A stretch of DNA of 64,000 bases, from positions 1-64,000 of the forward strand of contig NZ_VFVR01000011.1 in NCBI RefSeq assembly GCF_006442205.1, written 5' to 3'. This document shows, in pieces, positions 36,996 to 46,506 of this stretch (its first letter is position 1; each line of letters begins with the position of its first letter). The notes below the pieces were generated by a model. It did no database searches. It saw only the letters and a list, made by a program, of their open reading frames with translations, and was not told the DNA's origin. The position numbers and the translations under genes were made by a program. This DNA is from Mesorhizobium sp. B2-3-12. GTDB taxonomy: Bacteria; Pseudomonadota; Alphaproteobacteria; Rhizobiales; Rhizobiaceae.

Positions 36996-37891
36996 TCGCC
37001 GACTTCGACTACCAGTTCTTCATCGAGGTGCTCGTCGGCGGGCTACTGTCCGGGGTCATGTATTCGCTTGTCGCGATAGGCTTCGTGCTGATCTACAAAA
37101 CCTCGGGCGTGCTGAATTTCGCGCAAGGCGCGATGCTGCTGTTCGCCGCGCTCACCTTCGTCAGCCTTGTCGAACGCGGCGTGCCGTTCGCGCTGGCGCT
37201 GGCGGCCACCTTCGCCATCATGGTGGTCATCGGCATCGTCATCGAGCGCACGGTGCTCAGGCCGCTCACCAACAAGCCGCCGATCACCCTGTTCATGGCG
37301 ACGCTCGGCCTCTCCTACATCATCGAGGGCGCTGCCCAGTTGATCTGGGGCACGCAGGTCCACGGCCTCGACCTCGGCATCGAGGACGTGCCGCTGGAAG
37401 TCGGCGGCGTGCTGATCAGCCAGTTCGACATCTTTGCCGCCGTGGTTGCCGCCGGCATGGTTCTCCTTCTGTCGCTCTTCTTCCGCTACACCCGCATCGG
37501 CCTCGCCTTCCGCGCCGTCGCCGACGACCAGTTCGCAGCACTTGCGGTCGGCCTCAGGCTGCCATTGATCTGGGCGACTGTCTGGGCGGCGGCCGGTCTT
37601 GTCGCGCTGGTCGCGGGGCTGCTCTGGGGCGCCCGCCTCGGTGTGCAGTTCTCGCTGTCCCTGGTGGTGCTCAAGGCGCTGCCGGTGCTGGTGCTGGGCG
37701 GCTTCGACTCCATCCTTGGCGCCATTGTCGGCGGGCTTCTGGTCGGCGCCAGCGAGAAGCTCGCCGAGGTCTATATCGGCGACTATTTCGGCGGCGGCAT
37801 CGAGAGCTGGTTCGCCTATGTCGTAGCGCTGGTCTTCCTCTTGATCCGTCCCTCCGGCCTGTTCGGCCAGAAGCTCGTGGAAAGGGTCTGA
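36992..37891 (+). CDS. HAAT-family ABC permease (LivH-like)
   Basis: 299 residues, about eight helices, with the LivH motifs YSLVAIGFVLIYKTSGVLNFAQGAM near the N-terminus and LPVLVLGGFDSILGAIVGGLLVGASE later. ATG overlaps the LivG-like stop (ATGA). It forms the channel with the LivM-like permease three bases downstream. Confidence 0.87.
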   Translation: MIADFDYQFFIEVLVGGLLSGVMYSLVAIGFVLIYKTSGVLNFAQGAMLLFAALTFVSLVERGVPFALALAATFAIMVVIGIVIERTVLRPLTNKPPITLFMATLGLSYIIEGAAQLIWGTQVHGLDLGIEDVPLEVGGVLISQFDIFAAVVAAGMVLLLSLFFRYTRIGLAFRAVADDQFAALAVGLRLPLIWATVWAAAGLVALVAGLLWGARLGVQFSLSLVVLKALPVLVLGGFDSILGAIVGGLLVGASEKLAEVYIGDYFGGGIESWFAYVVALVFLLIRPSGLFGQKLVERV

Positions 37892-37894
37892 GCC

Positions 37895-38935
37895 ATGGCC
37901 GCCATTGCAGCCGACTTCTCCACCGCACCGGTGCTGCCGAAATGGATCGCGCCCGTGCTGCTGCTCGCCGTCGCCTATGGCGTCGTGCCGCTCATCGGAT
38001 CGAGTTACCTGTTCGAGGCCATCCTGCTGCCCTTCCTGGCGCTCGGGCTCGCCGGTGTCGGCCTCAACATCCTCACCGGCTATGCCGGCCAGGTCTCGCT
38101 GGGCAGCGCCGCTTTCATGGCCGCCGGTGCCTTCGCCGCCTATAATTTCAACCTGCGGGTCGAAGGCCTGCCGCTGATCGGCAGCATCTTTCTGGCCGGG
38201 ATCGTCGCCGCCGCGATCGGCATCGTCTTCGGCCTGCCGAGCCTGCGGCTGAAGGGTTTCTATCTCGCGGTTTCGACGCTAGCCGCGCAGTTCTTCGTGC
38301 AGTGGGCGCTGACCAAGTTCAGCTGGTTCTCCAACAACTCAGCGTCTGGCGTCATAGACGCACCAAAATTGTCGATCGGTGGCCTTGCGCTGGACGGCGC
38401 CGTCGGCCGCTATCTCTTCGCGCTGACCATCGTCAGCATCCTTACCTTCCTCGCCTACCGGCTGGTGTCCTCGCAGACCGGCCGCAACTTCATCGCCATC
38501 CGCGACAATGAAACCGCCGCCCGCATCATTGGCATCCCGGTGCTGAAGACCAAGCTGCTTGCCTTCGCCATCTCTTCCTTCATCATCGGCGTCGCCGGCG
38601 TCATCTGGGCCTTCGCCTATCTCAGGACAGTCGAGCCTGATGGCTTCGACCTCGACCGCTCGTTCCAGATCCTGTTCATCATCATCATCGGCGGCCTCGC
38701 TTCTATCCGTGGTGCCTTCTTTGGCGCCGCCCTGATCGTCGTGTTCCCGCTTGGCTTATCGCGCCTTAGTGGCTTCCTGCTTGGCGATGTCTTTGACTCG
38801 GGCGTGCTCGACATGAGCCAGCGCATCGTGCTGGGCGCCCTCATCATCCTGTTTCTGATCCTCGAACCCGATGGGCTGGTGGCCCTGTGGGACAGGATCC
38901 GAAGACGGCTCCTGTTCGCCTGGCAATCGACCTAA
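37895..38935 (+). CDS. HAAT-family ABC permease (LivM-like)
   Basis: 346 residues, about ten helices, with LNILTGYAGQVSLGSAAFMAAGAF, GFYLAVSTLAAQFFVQWAL, the coupling loop GRNFIAIRDNETAARIIGI and IIIGGLASIRGAFFGAALI. These are standard LivM motifs. Length is typical for the subset without a fused ATPase. Confidence 0.87.
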   Translation: MAAIAADFSTAPVLPKWIAPVLLLAVAYGVVPLIGSSYLFEAILLPFLALGLAGVGLNILTGYAGQVSLGSAAFMAAGAFAAYNFNLRVEGLPLIGSIFLAGIVAAAIGIVFGLPSLRLKGFYLAVSTLAAQFFVQWALTKFSWFSNNSASGVIDAPKLSIGGLALDGAVGRYLFALTIVSILTFLAYRLVSSQTGRNFIAIRDNETAARIIGIPVLKTKLLAFAISSFIIGVAGVIWAFAYLRTVEPDGFDLDRSFQILFIIIIGGLASIRGAFFGAALIVVFPLGLSRLSGFLLGDVFDSGVLDMSQRIVLGALIILFLILEPDGLVALWDRIRRRLLFAWQST

Positions 38936-39007
38936 GCCGCCGCATTCACGCCTGAAAATGAACCAGTGGCCGAACGCAAGACGGCCCATACCGGGAGTAC
39001 CCTAGCC

Positions 39008-40345
39008 ATGACGTTCCTCAGCACCATCAAGGCGGCGGCTTTGTCCGCGGCGATGATCGTGTCGGTGGCCTTGCCATCAGCCCACGCCGACGAACAGTAT
39101 TTTCCGCTGCAGAGCTATCGCGTCGGGCCCTATGCGGCCGGCGGCACCGGCTTCTTCGGCGGCTTCATCGACTATCTCAACCTCATCAACATCCGCGACG
39201 GCGGCGTCAACGGCGTCAAGCTGACCTGGGACGAGTGCGAGACCCAGTACGAGGTCGAGCGCGGCGTCGAATGCTATGAGCGCCAGAAGAGCCATGCTGG
39301 TGCCGCCGCCTGGAACCCGCTCTCGGTCGGCATCGCCTACGCCATGATCGACCGCATCACCGCCGACAAGGTGCCGCTGATCACGGTCAACCATGGCCGC
39401 ACCGATTCCACCGACGGGCGCGTCTTCCCCTATGTCTTCCCGCTGCTGCTCAACCCCTACAGCGAGACTTCCGGCATCGTGAACTACATCGCCTCCAAGG
39501 AGGGCGGCATCGACAAGCTCAACGGCAAGAAGATCGTCGTGCTCTATCACGGCTCGCCCTACGGCAAGGAAACGATCCCGATCTATGAATTGCTGGCGCA
39601 GAAATACGGCTTCACCGTGCAGCAGATCGAGGTGCCGCATCCCGGCAACGAACAGCAGTCGCAGTGGCTGACCATCCGCCGCGCCAAGCCTGATTTCGTC
39701 GTCCTGCGCGGCTGGGGGGTGATGAACCCGGTGGCGCTGAAGACGGCCGTCAAGGTCGGCTATCCCGTCGACCACATCGTCGGCAATGTCTGGTCGAATT
39801 CGGAAGAGGACGTCATCCCCGCCGGTGACGCCGCGAAGGGCTACACCGCCATCACCACTCAGGCGTCGGGCAACAGCTACCCGGTAGTGCAGGAGATCGT
39901 GAAGACCGTCTACGGCACGGGCAAGGGCAACCTCGAAGACAAGTCGCGCATCGGCTCGGTCTACCACAATCTCGGCATCGTCAACGGCATCCTGAATGTC
40001 GAGGCGATCCGCGTCGCGCAGGAGAAATTCGGCCACCGCACGCTGACCGGCGACGAAGTCCGCTGGGGCTTCGAACACCTCAAGCTCGACCCGGCCAAGG
40101 TCGAGGCGCTCGGGGCCAAGGACCTGTTCCACTCGATCAATGTTAGCTGGGACAACCACGAGGGCGAGGGCTACGTGACCTTCCAGCAGTGGGACGGCAA
40201 GAAGTGGAATGTCGTCTCCGACTGGATCGCGCCGGACTGGGCGCTGCTGCGGCCGATGATCGAGAAGTCGGCGGAGGCCTATTCCAAGGAGAAGGGCATC
40301 AAGCTGCGCACCGCCGATGACGCCAACGCAGTGACCACCAACTGA
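39008..40345 (+). CDS. HAAT-type periplasmic binding protein of the sulfur cluster
   Basis: 445 residues, longer than LivJ (about 370) and closer to urea/aromatic-type Peripla_BP_6 proteins. A signal peptide ends near AHA|DE (residue 27). It has AAGGTGFFGGFIDYLNLINIRDGGVNGV and KTAVKVGYPVDHIVGNVWS. A GTG 42 bases earlier is open, but ATG 39008 gives the normal signal sequence. Being between sfnG and sfnB it probably binds an organosulfur or other sulfur-source compound; this is inference from position. Confidence 0.8.
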   Translation: MTFLSTIKAAALSAAMIVSVALPSAHADEQYFPLQSYRVGPYAAGGTGFFGGFIDYLNLINIRDGGVNGVKLTWDECETQYEVERGVECYERQKSHAGAAAWNPLSVGIAYAMIDRITADKVPLITVNHGRTDSTDGRVFPYVFPLLLNPYSETSGIVNYIASKEGGIDKLNGKKIVVLYHGSPYGKETIPIYELLAQKYGFTVQQIEVPHPGNEQQSQWLTIRRAKPDFVVLRGWGVMNPVALKTAVKVGYPVDHIVGNVWSNSEEDVIPAGDAAKGYTAITTQASGNSYPVVQEIVKTVYGTGKGNLEDKSRIGSVYHNLGIVNGILNVEAIRVAQEKFGHRTLTGDEVRWGFEHLKLDPAKVEALGAKDLFHSINVSWDNHEGEGYVTFQQWDGKKWNVVSDWIAPDWALLRPMIEKSAEAYSKEKGIKLRTADDANAVTTN

Positions 40346-40354
40346 TTTCCGGGC

Positions 40355-40383
40355 GGGCGCCGTGGACACCGTCCTCGGCGCCC
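40355..40383 (+). ncRNA. stem-loop between binding protein and LivF-like gene
   Basis: GGGCGCCG (40355-40362) and CGGCGCCC (40376-40383) pair, and the inner GGAC/GTCC extends the stem after one mismatch, leaving a 3-base loop. It lies 10 bases after the binding-protein stop. It probably shapes relative expression as in other binding-protein operons. Confidence 0.5.
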
Positions 40384-40411
40384 GGCGCATCCGCAAAGCA
40401 CGGGAACAGCC

Positions 40412-41203
40412 ATGCCGAACGACGACATCATTCTGGCCGTGGACGCGGTCCACGCCACCTATGTCAACGCCATCACGGCGTTGCATGGCGTCAGCTTCGA
40501 GATCAGGCGCGGGGAGATCCTGGCGCTGCTCGGCGCCAATGGCGCCGGCAAGACCACCACAATGAAAGCCGTCTCCAACCTGCTGCCGGCCGAGCGCGGC
40601 CAGATCAACGCCGGCACCATCCGCTATGATGGCTCGGATGTCGCGCGCCGCAAGCCCGGCGATCTGGTGCGCGCCGGCCTGGTGCCGGTGCTGGAAGGCC
40701 GTCACTGCTTCAAGAGCCTCACCGTCGAGGAAAACCTGGTCGCCGGTGGCATCGGCCGCAGCGGTCGCCGCGCCGAGATCAACGCGGATCTCGAACGGAT
40801 CTATTCCTATTTCCCCCGTCTGAAGGAAAAGCGCCGGACCTCGTCGGGCCTGACGTCGGGCGGTGAACAGCAGATGACCGCGATCGGCCGGGCGTTGATG
40901 TCGCGGCCGCGTCTGCTGGTGCTGGACGAACCGTCGATGGGGCTCGCCCCGCTCATCGTCCAGGACATCTTCCAGACGCTGAGAAAGCTCAACCGGGAGA
41001 CCGGACTGTCGATCCTGGTCGCCGAGCAGAACGCGGCGGTAGCGCTTCGCTATGCCGATCACGCCACTGTGCTCGAAAACGGCGTCTCCGTGCTCTCCGA
41101 CACAGCCGCCGACCTTCGCCAGCGCGAGGATATCAGGGCGCTCTATCTTGGCCAGCAGCCGTCGCCCGCCGCCAAGCCATCGCATCTCCATGCCGTTGCC
41201 TGA
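40412..41203 (+). CDS. branched-chain-amino-acid-type ABC ATPase (LivF-like) of the sulfur cluster
   Basis: 263 residues; Walker A GANGAGKTT, signature LTSGGEQQMTAIGRAL, Walker B LLVLDEPSMGLAPLIV and AEQNAAVAL, all LivF-like. It has a slightly longer inter-motif region (LPAERGQINAGTIRYDG). It completes the ATPase pair with the LivG-like protein. Confidence 0.87.
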   Translation: MPNDDIILAVDAVHATYVNAITALHGVSFEIRRGEILALLGANGAGKTTTMKAVSNLLPAERGQINAGTIRYDGSDVARRKPGDLVRAGLVPVLEGRHCFKSLTVEENLVAGGIGRSGRRAEINADLERIYSYFPRLKEKRRTSSGLTSGGEQQMTAIGRALMSRPRLLVLDEPSMGLAPLIVQDIFQTLRKLNRETGLSILVAEQNAAVALRYADHATVLENGVSVLSDTAADLRQREDIRALYLGQQPSPAAKPSHLHAVA

Positions 41204-41227
41204 ACCGAAATTTGAAGGAGCAGTGAA

Positions 41228-42475
41228 ATGACCGTCTCGACCGTCAAGACCGACCATGCTTCCGCCGCCGTCCCGCCTGTCGCAAGGCCATCGGCGCCGG
41301 CGCATATCATCAAGAACGATGCCGAAGCGATCGCCGTCGCCCATGCGCTTGCCGCCGAATTCGTCAAGGAATCGTCCAAGCGCGACCGCGAGCGCATCTG
41401 GCCGGTTGCCGAGCTCGATGCCTTTTCACAGAGCGGCCTGTGGTCGATCAACGTGCCCAAGGCATTCGGCGGGCCGGAAGTTTCCTATGCGACGCTGGCC
41501 AAGGTGATCGAGATCATCTCCGCGGCCGATTCCTCGATCGGCCAGGTCGCGCAGAACCATCTCGGCGTCGTCGCCGCCATCCGCACCGTCTCCGACATCG
41601 AGCAGCAGAGGCTGCTGTTTGCCGAAGCGCTGAAGGGCACCCGGTTCGGCAACGCCTTTTCCGAATTCGGCTCCAAGCGCGCCGCCGATTTCGAGACCCG
41701 CTTCACCGACGCCGGCGACCATGTCGTCGTCAACGGCCGCAAATTCTATTCCTCAGGCGCGCTGCTCGCCCATCTGGTGCCGATCGTCGCGCTCGATGAC
41801 GAGGGGCGAGCCTGGTACGCCATTGCCGACCGTGGCGCGCCGGGCCTGACCGTCATCGACGACTGGTCGAGCTTCGGCCAGCGCACCACGCTGTCGGGCA
41901 CCGTGATCATCGACAACGTCAAGGTGCCGAAGACCCATCTGGTGCCCGGCTACAAGGGCTATGACCGACCGACCGCCGACGGCGCCATCTTCCAGATCAT
42001 CCAGGTGGCGGTGGACACCGGCATTGCCCAGGCCGCGATCGACGAGACGGTTCACTTCGTCAGGACGAAGAGCCGCGCCTGGATCGACAGCGGCGTCGAC
42101 AATGCCTGGGACGATCCCTACACCATCCAGGCGGTCGGCGACCTGACGCTGCGCCTTCACGCGGCGCAGGCGCTGCTCGAAAAGGCCGGCCATGCCATCG
42201 ACCGCGCGGTCGCCGAGCCGACCGCCGAGACCGTCGCGCACGCCCAGATCGTCACCGCGGAAGCAAAAATCCTGTCGACCGAGGTCGCCATCGCCGCGAC
42301 GAACAAGCTGTTCGAACTGGCCGGCACGCGCTCGACACTGGCCGAGCACAATCTCGATCGCCATTGGCGCAACGCCCGCACACACACGCTGCACGATCCG
42401 GTGCGCTGGAAATATTCGATCCTCGGCAAATATTTCCTCAATGGCGAAAATCCGCCGCTGCACGCCTGGAGCTGA
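41228..42475 (+). CDS. sfnB: SfnB-family acyl-CoA-dehydrogenase-like sulfur acquisition oxidoreductase
   Basis: 415 residues of the acyl-CoA dehydrogenase fold: N-terminal helices (PVAELDAFSQSGLWSINVPKAFGGPEVSYATLAKVIEIISAADSS), central beta domain (GNAFSEFGSKRAADFETRF), and C-terminal helices ending HDPVRWKYSILGKYFLNGENPP. This C-terminus is typical of SfnB and DszC-like flavin oxidoreductases of sulfur metabolism rather than fatty-acid enzymes. AAGGAG precedes the ATG. It closes the sulfur operon, 24 bases after the LivF-like gene. Confidence 0.85.
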   Translation: MTVSTVKTDHASAAVPPVARPSAPAHIIKNDAEAIAVAHALAAEFVKESSKRDRERIWPVAELDAFSQSGLWSINVPKAFGGPEVSYATLAKVIEIISAADSSIGQVAQNHLGVVAAIRTVSDIEQQRLLFAEALKGTRFGNAFSEFGSKRAADFETRFTDAGDHVVVNGRKFYSSGALLAHLVPIVALDDEGRAWYAIADRGAPGLTVIDDWSSFGQRTTLSGTVIIDNVKVPKTHLVPGYKGYDRPTADGAIFQIIQVAVDTGIAQAAIDETVHFVRTKSRAWIDSGVDNAWDDPYTIQAVGDLTLRLHAAQALLEKAGHAIDRAVAEPTAETVAHAQIVTAEAKILSTEVAIAATNKLFELAGTRSTLAEHNLDRHWRNARTHTLHDPVRWKYSILGKYFLNGENPPLHAWS

Positions 42476-42496
42476 TTTGTCCAACGGCGGTCGGCG

Positions 42497-42534
42497 CCGC
42501 CGCCCGCTATCCCTTTCGGGATGCCGGCGGCGGG
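42497..42534 (+). terminator. possible stem-loop terminator of the sulfur operon
   Basis: An imperfect G-C-rich hairpin: GCCGCCGCCC... and ...GCCGGCGGCGG flank the perfect ATCCC/GGGAT inner stem with loop TTTC. There is no U-tract. It lies about 20 bases after sfnB. Confidence 0.35.
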
Positions 42535-42604
42535 GAAAGCTTACCCGCAATTTACGACCGTCGGTTACACCGGTTCCTGTCTGATTCGCCGGGACAGGAA
42601 CATC

Positions 42605-43090
42605 ATGAGCAAAGCCCTCACATCCTTCGCACTCGTCGCCGTGCTGACCGGCTTGCTCATGGCGTTGAGCCTGGCGGTGGCAAGGCACGGCTATCCCTAT
42701 GGCGCGATCGGTGTAAGGCGCCTGGACGGCATTGCCGATGCCGCGACCTTCATCCCGCTGGCGGCGGTCTATTTCTTCAGCGCGATGCTGATGATGATCC
42801 TGCCGATAAGGGCCGCCAGCATCGTGCTCACCCATGCCGCCGATGCGATCTTCTGGACGGTGATCGTGCTGTTTGCGACCATTGTCGGCGGCCTACTGGC
42901 AAGATGGGCCTTCGACCAGAGCGGAGTCTTGGGAGCGCTGCTCAACTGGCGCTTCCTGTTTGCCGTGGCCATCATCGGCAGCCATTTCGTCATGAACGAG
43001 CTGCGCCGCAACGTGCTGCTGCGCAGCCTGTTCTTCGTGGTCTTCGCCGCCGCGACGCTCGCCTGCCTGTTCTGGTCGTTCACGCTCTGA
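42605..43090 (+). CDS. small four-helix membrane protein, unknown
   Basis: 161 residues with about four hydrophobic helices and few charged residues (SFALVAVLTGLLMALSLAV, FIPLAAVYFFSAMLMMILPI, DAIFWTVIVLFATIVGGLLA, SLFFVVFAAATLACLFWSF). No named family recognised. ATG 42605 is chosen because it begins a normal membrane-insertion signal; the longer frame is non-hydrophobic. It ends 16 bases from the convergent soxG. Confidence 0.6.
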   Translation: MSKALTSFALVAVLTGLLMALSLAVARHGYPYGAIGVRRLDGIADAATFIPLAAVYFFSAMLMMILPIRAASIVLTHAADAIFWTVIVLFATIVGGLLARWAFDQSGVLGALLNWRFLFAVAIIGSHFVMNELRRNVLLRSLFFVVFAAATLACLFWSFTL

Positions 43091-43106
43091 GCGTGATCAT
43101 CGCCAG

Positions 43107-43640
43107 CTAATCGTCGGCGGCGATATGGCCGGCGGCCTGCTCCATCCATGTCCAGAGATAGGCTGCAAGGCCGCGATCGACATGGATGCGCAACTTGCCG
43201 TCATGGCGATAGACGATGGCGCTGATGCCGGCGAAGGACAGTGCGGCGCTCGCGCTTGACTGCCTGGGATCGAGCGTCGTTCCGCGCGCAATGAACGCGT
43301 CGAGCGCCGGGCCTTCGGCCTCGAACACCTGCAGCCCGGCGCTGATCGCCGTCACCGCGAAGCCTTCCGCGTGCCAACCGGCGGCAATGGCGAGCGGCGC
43401 GTTCGACACGACGAGCAGCCGGTCGCGCGCCAGCCGCGCGGCATAGCGGTCACCCTGAGCCGCGCCAAAGGCACCCACGCCAGTTCCCTCCATGCCGGAC
43501 AGGCGCGCCCAGGGGTCGAGGTCGCCACTGACCAGCAGCTGGTCGAGCCCGAGGACAGCGCTCATCACGAAGCCGGGTGCATTGATGGTCGCCGACTGCC
43601 AGTCGGGCGCGGCAGACCATTTTTCCGCGAGATCACGCAT
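43107..43640 (-). CDS. soxG: sarcosine oxidase subunit gamma
   Basis: About 177 residues. N-terminal ATINAPGFVMSAVLGLDQL and the late WTWMEQAAGHI agree with SoxG. It is the smallest-sequence-conserved subunit of heterotetrameric sarcosine oxidase. ATG 43640 overlaps the soxA stop by eight bases, so it is coupled. Last gene of soxBDAG. Confidence 0.85.
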   Translation of the reverse strand: MRDLAEKWSAAPDWQSATINAPGFVMSAVLGLDQLLVSGDLDPWARLSGMEGTGVGAFGAAQGDRYAARLARDRLLVVSNAPLAIAAGWHAEGFAVTAISAGLQVFEAEGPALDAFIARGTTLDPRQSSASAALSFAGISAIVYRHDGKLRIHVDRGLAAYLWTWMEQAAGHIAADD

Positions 43641-46506
43641 TGAGCCGGCCTCCCGCCGGGTCGTAGGCGCAAGGGGCGGCGATCGTTGCCGACCTATGCT
43701 TGCCGAGATGTTGGATTTCGATCGTTTCGCCGTGCCGCGCCGCACCCCGTTCGATCAGGCCAAGCGCGATCGGCTGGCCAAGGGTGGGGCTCTGGTAGCT
43801 GGAGGTGACAAAGCCCTGGCTGTACAGCCTGCCATCGCGCCGCTTGATGCCATGCGCGCCGGTTGGCAGCGGCGCTTCGCCTCGCGGCACCGTCAGGCCG
43901 ACAAGCTGCAGCCGGTCGCCGCGCGACGCCTCTTCGGTGAACAGCGAACGGCGGCCGACATATTCGGTCTGGCGTTTGGCGCGAGGCCCTTCGCTGCCGA
44001 GATCATGCGGCAGCGTGGTGCCGTCAGTGTCCTTGCCGATGACAATGAAGCCTTTCTCGGCACGCAGGATCATCAGTGCTTCCAGCCCGATGAGAACGGC
44101 ATCGAACTTCTGGCCGGCCTGACGCAGATGCGCCCATAGCGGCTCGGCGCGATCGGCGCGGATCGAAATCTCGTAACTCCTGTCGCCGGTGAAGCTGACG
44201 CGGGCAATGCGGACCTCGTCGCCGGCATAGACGCCGCGGCCGATCGCCATATGCGGCAGGCTGGCATCGTCGAGCGAAAGCCCAAATCCCACGGTTTCGA
44301 GCAGCTTGCGGGCATTCGGTCCGGAGACCGTCAGCGTCGCCATCTCCGATGTGGCGTTGTGGATGTAGACGGCGTTGCGCCCGAACCGATCCTGGCGCCA
44401 TTCCTCCAGCCGGGCATGCACGGCGGCGACATGCGAGGACGAGCACGAAACGACGAAGCGATGCTCGTCCAGCCGCACCAGCACGCCGTCATCGAAGACC
44501 ACGCCGTTCTCCGACAGCATGAAGCCGTAGCGGCAGCGGCCCGGCTTCAGCGTCGACATGGTGTTGTAATAGAGGAAATCGACGAATTCGGCCGCCTTCG
44601 TCCCGATCACCTCGATCTTGCCGAGCGTCGAACCGTCGAACAGCGCGACGGACTGGCGCGCGCGCAACGCCTCGTCCTGGATGGCGCGGTCCGCATCGGC
44701 GCCACGACCGCCATAATGAGCAGGCCGCAGCCAGCCGCCATATTCCTGGAACACGGCGCCGCTGGCGCGGTGCACATTCTCCAGCGGCAGCCGCCGCACC
44801 GGCGCCATCAACTCGCCAACGCGCGCGCCGGCAACGCTTGCCAACGGCACCGGCGTGAAGGGCGGGCGATAGGTGGTGGTACCGACCTCCGGCACCGTGC
44901 GGCCGGTGATGCCGGCCATCAGTGCCAGGCCAGGCAGATTGGAGGTCTTGCCCTGGTCGGTCGCCATGCCGAGCGTGGTGTAGCGCTTCAGGTGCTCGAC
45001 CGAGACGAAGTTTTCGCGGGCCGCCAGTTCCACGTCCTTCACCGTGACGTCGTTCTGGTAGTCGATCCAGACGCGGCCTTTTGAGCCTGGCACCGGCCAG
45101 GCGGCTACGATGCCGGCTGTCGTTTCCGGCCCGGTACTGCGCGGGGCCGCCACCTTCGCCTGGCCGAGCGATGCGACGGCTCTCTCCGCGCCGGCGAATA
45201 CGTCGGACAGGGAGACCGCGCCGGCGGCGGCGCCTGCCACCGAAATGCACTCGACCGGGTCGCCCGGCAGGAAGGCGGCGCGCGCCTCGCTCCAGGCGAG
45301 CTTGCCCCTGGCCTGGCCGAAGAGATGGATGGTCGGCGTCCAGCCGCCCGAGACCAGCACGCAATCGGCATCGAGCCTGGTGCCGTCGTCCAGCGTCACG
45401 CCCTCGACGCGCAGCTTGCCGGCGGCGGAGGCCAGCGCACGCCCTTTGATCGTCCGCACCTTGGCGTCTGGCATGCCGTCGCGCCTGATGTCGACAAGTG
45501 TGACCTCGGCGCCCGCGTCGGCGACCGCCTCCGCCACTTCATAGGCGCTGTCATTGTTGGTGGCGACGACGATGCGGCGGCCGGCCAGCACCGCGTGGTG
45601 CCTGAGATAGCAAAGCGCAGCATCGGCCGACAGGATACCGGGCAAGTCATTGCTGGCGAAAGGCAGCGGCCGTTCGATGGCGCCGGTGGCCAGCACGATC
45701 CGGCGTGGCCTGACCCGCCACAGCGTATCGGGCCGGCCATCGAAATGGCGCTGGTTCAGCCCGACCAAATTATGGTCGTAGATGCCGAAGGCGGTGGTCG
45801 AAGGCAGGATCAGATGGCCGCCGCCGACAAGCGCCGCGAGCGTCTCCTCGATCCACAGGGCAGCCGGCCTGCCGTCGATCTCGCTGGCCCGGTGGCCGAG
45901 CGACCCGCCCGGCTTCCGCTGGTCGTCGACCAGCGTGACGGACAGCCCCGCTCCGGCCGCAAGCCCTGCCGCCGCCAGTCCGGCCGGCCCGGCGCCCACC
46001 ACCAGCACGTCGCAATGATGATTGATCTGGTCTGATGTGCCTTGCGAGGTCCAGTCCGTGTCGACCTTGCCCAGTCCGGCCATGGCACGGATGCGCGGCT
46101 CGAACATGTGCCAGTCCGGCCACATGAAGGTCTTGTAGTAGAAGGCCGCCGGAATGAACCGCGAGAAGCGGTCGAGGAAGGCGTTGCGGTCGCTCAATGC
46201 ATTGGGCGTCGCGTTGACGCTTTTCGCCACCAGCCCCTCGCGTGCCGGCTCCGTCGTCGCGCGTGTGTTCGGTGACGCTCCGCCGATATCGACGAGCGCG
46301 TTGGGCTCCTCGACGCCGGCACCCCAGATGCCGCGCGGCCGGTGGTACTTGAAGCTGCGGCCGACGACCGCGACATCGCCGGCGAGCAGCGCGGAGGCAA
46401 TGGTGTCGCCGGAAAAGCCGTCCACGCTTGTGCCGTCGAAGCTGAAGCGCAGCGGGCGCGAGCGGTCGATGGCGCTGCCGCCGGTGGCAAGGCGCGACGC
46501 GGTCAT
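43633..46506 (-). CDS. soxA: sarcosine oxidase subunit alpha
   Basis: About 957 residues. The N-terminal 2Fe-2S-fold-like region (RPLRFSFDGTSVDGFSGDTIASALLA) and RSFKYHRPRGIWGAG are diagnostic for SoxA; then a dinucleotide site VVGAGPAGLAAAGLA, and a C-terminal GcvT-like, tetrahydrofolate-using part (RAEPLWAHLRQAGQ, GRRSLFTEEA). The complex demethylates sarcosine to glycine, passing the methyl to folate and making hydrogen peroxide. ATG 46506 overlaps the soxD stop as ATGA. Confidence 0.93.
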   Translation of the reverse strand: MTASRLATGGSAIDRSRPLRFSFDGTSVDGFSGDTIASALLAGDVAVVGRSFKYHRPRGIWGAGVEEPNALVDIGGASPNTRATTEPAREGLVAKSVNATPNALSDRNAFLDRFSRFIPAAFYYKTFMWPDWHMFEPRIRAMAGLGKVDTDWTSQGTSDQINHHCDVLVVGAGPAGLAAAGLAAGAGLSVTLVDDQRKPGGSLGHRASEIDGRPAALWIEETLAALVGGGHLILPSTTAFGIYDHNLVGLNQRHFDGRPDTLWRVRPRRIVLATGAIERPLPFASNDLPGILSADAALCYLRHHAVLAGRRIVVATNNDSAYEVAEAVADAGAEVTLVDIRRDGMPDAKVRTIKGRALASAAGKLRVEGVTLDDGTRLDADCVLVSGGWTPTIHLFGQARGKLAWSEARAAFLPGDPVECISVAGAAAGAVSLSDVFAGAERAVASLGQAKVAAPRSTGPETTAGIVAAWPVPGSKGRVWIDYQNDVTVKDVELAARENFVSVEHLKRYTTLGMATDQGKTSNLPGLALMAGITGRTVPEVGTTTYRPPFTPVPLASVAGARVGELMAPVRRLPLENVHRASGAVFQEYGGWLRPAHYGGRGADADRAIQDEALRARQSVALFDGSTLGKIEVIGTKAAEFVDFLYYNTMSTLKPGRCRYGFMLSENGVVFDDGVLVRLDEHRFVVSCSSSHVAAVHARLEEWRQDRFGRNAVYIHNATSEMATLTVSGPNARKLLETVGFGLSLDDASLPHMAIGRGVYAGDEVRIARVSFTGDRSYEISIRADRAEPLWAHLRQAGQKFDAVLIGLEALMILRAEKGFIVIGKDTDGTTLPHDLGSEGPRAKRQTEYVGRRSLFTEEASRGDRLQLVGLTVPRGEAPLPTGAHGIKRRDGRLYSQGFVTSSYQSPTLGQPIALGLIERGAARHGETIEIQHLGKHRSATIAAPCAYDPAGGRLNA

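Noticed and set aside
36042..41203. Ordinary branched-chain amino-acid importer
   Set aside because: The subunits are of that type, but position between sfnG and sfnB and the long binding protein favour a sulfur-related substrate.
39077..41344. 755-codon minus-strand open frame
   Set aside because: It is antisense to the binding-protein and LivF-like genes of the sulfur cluster and shows no motif of its own.
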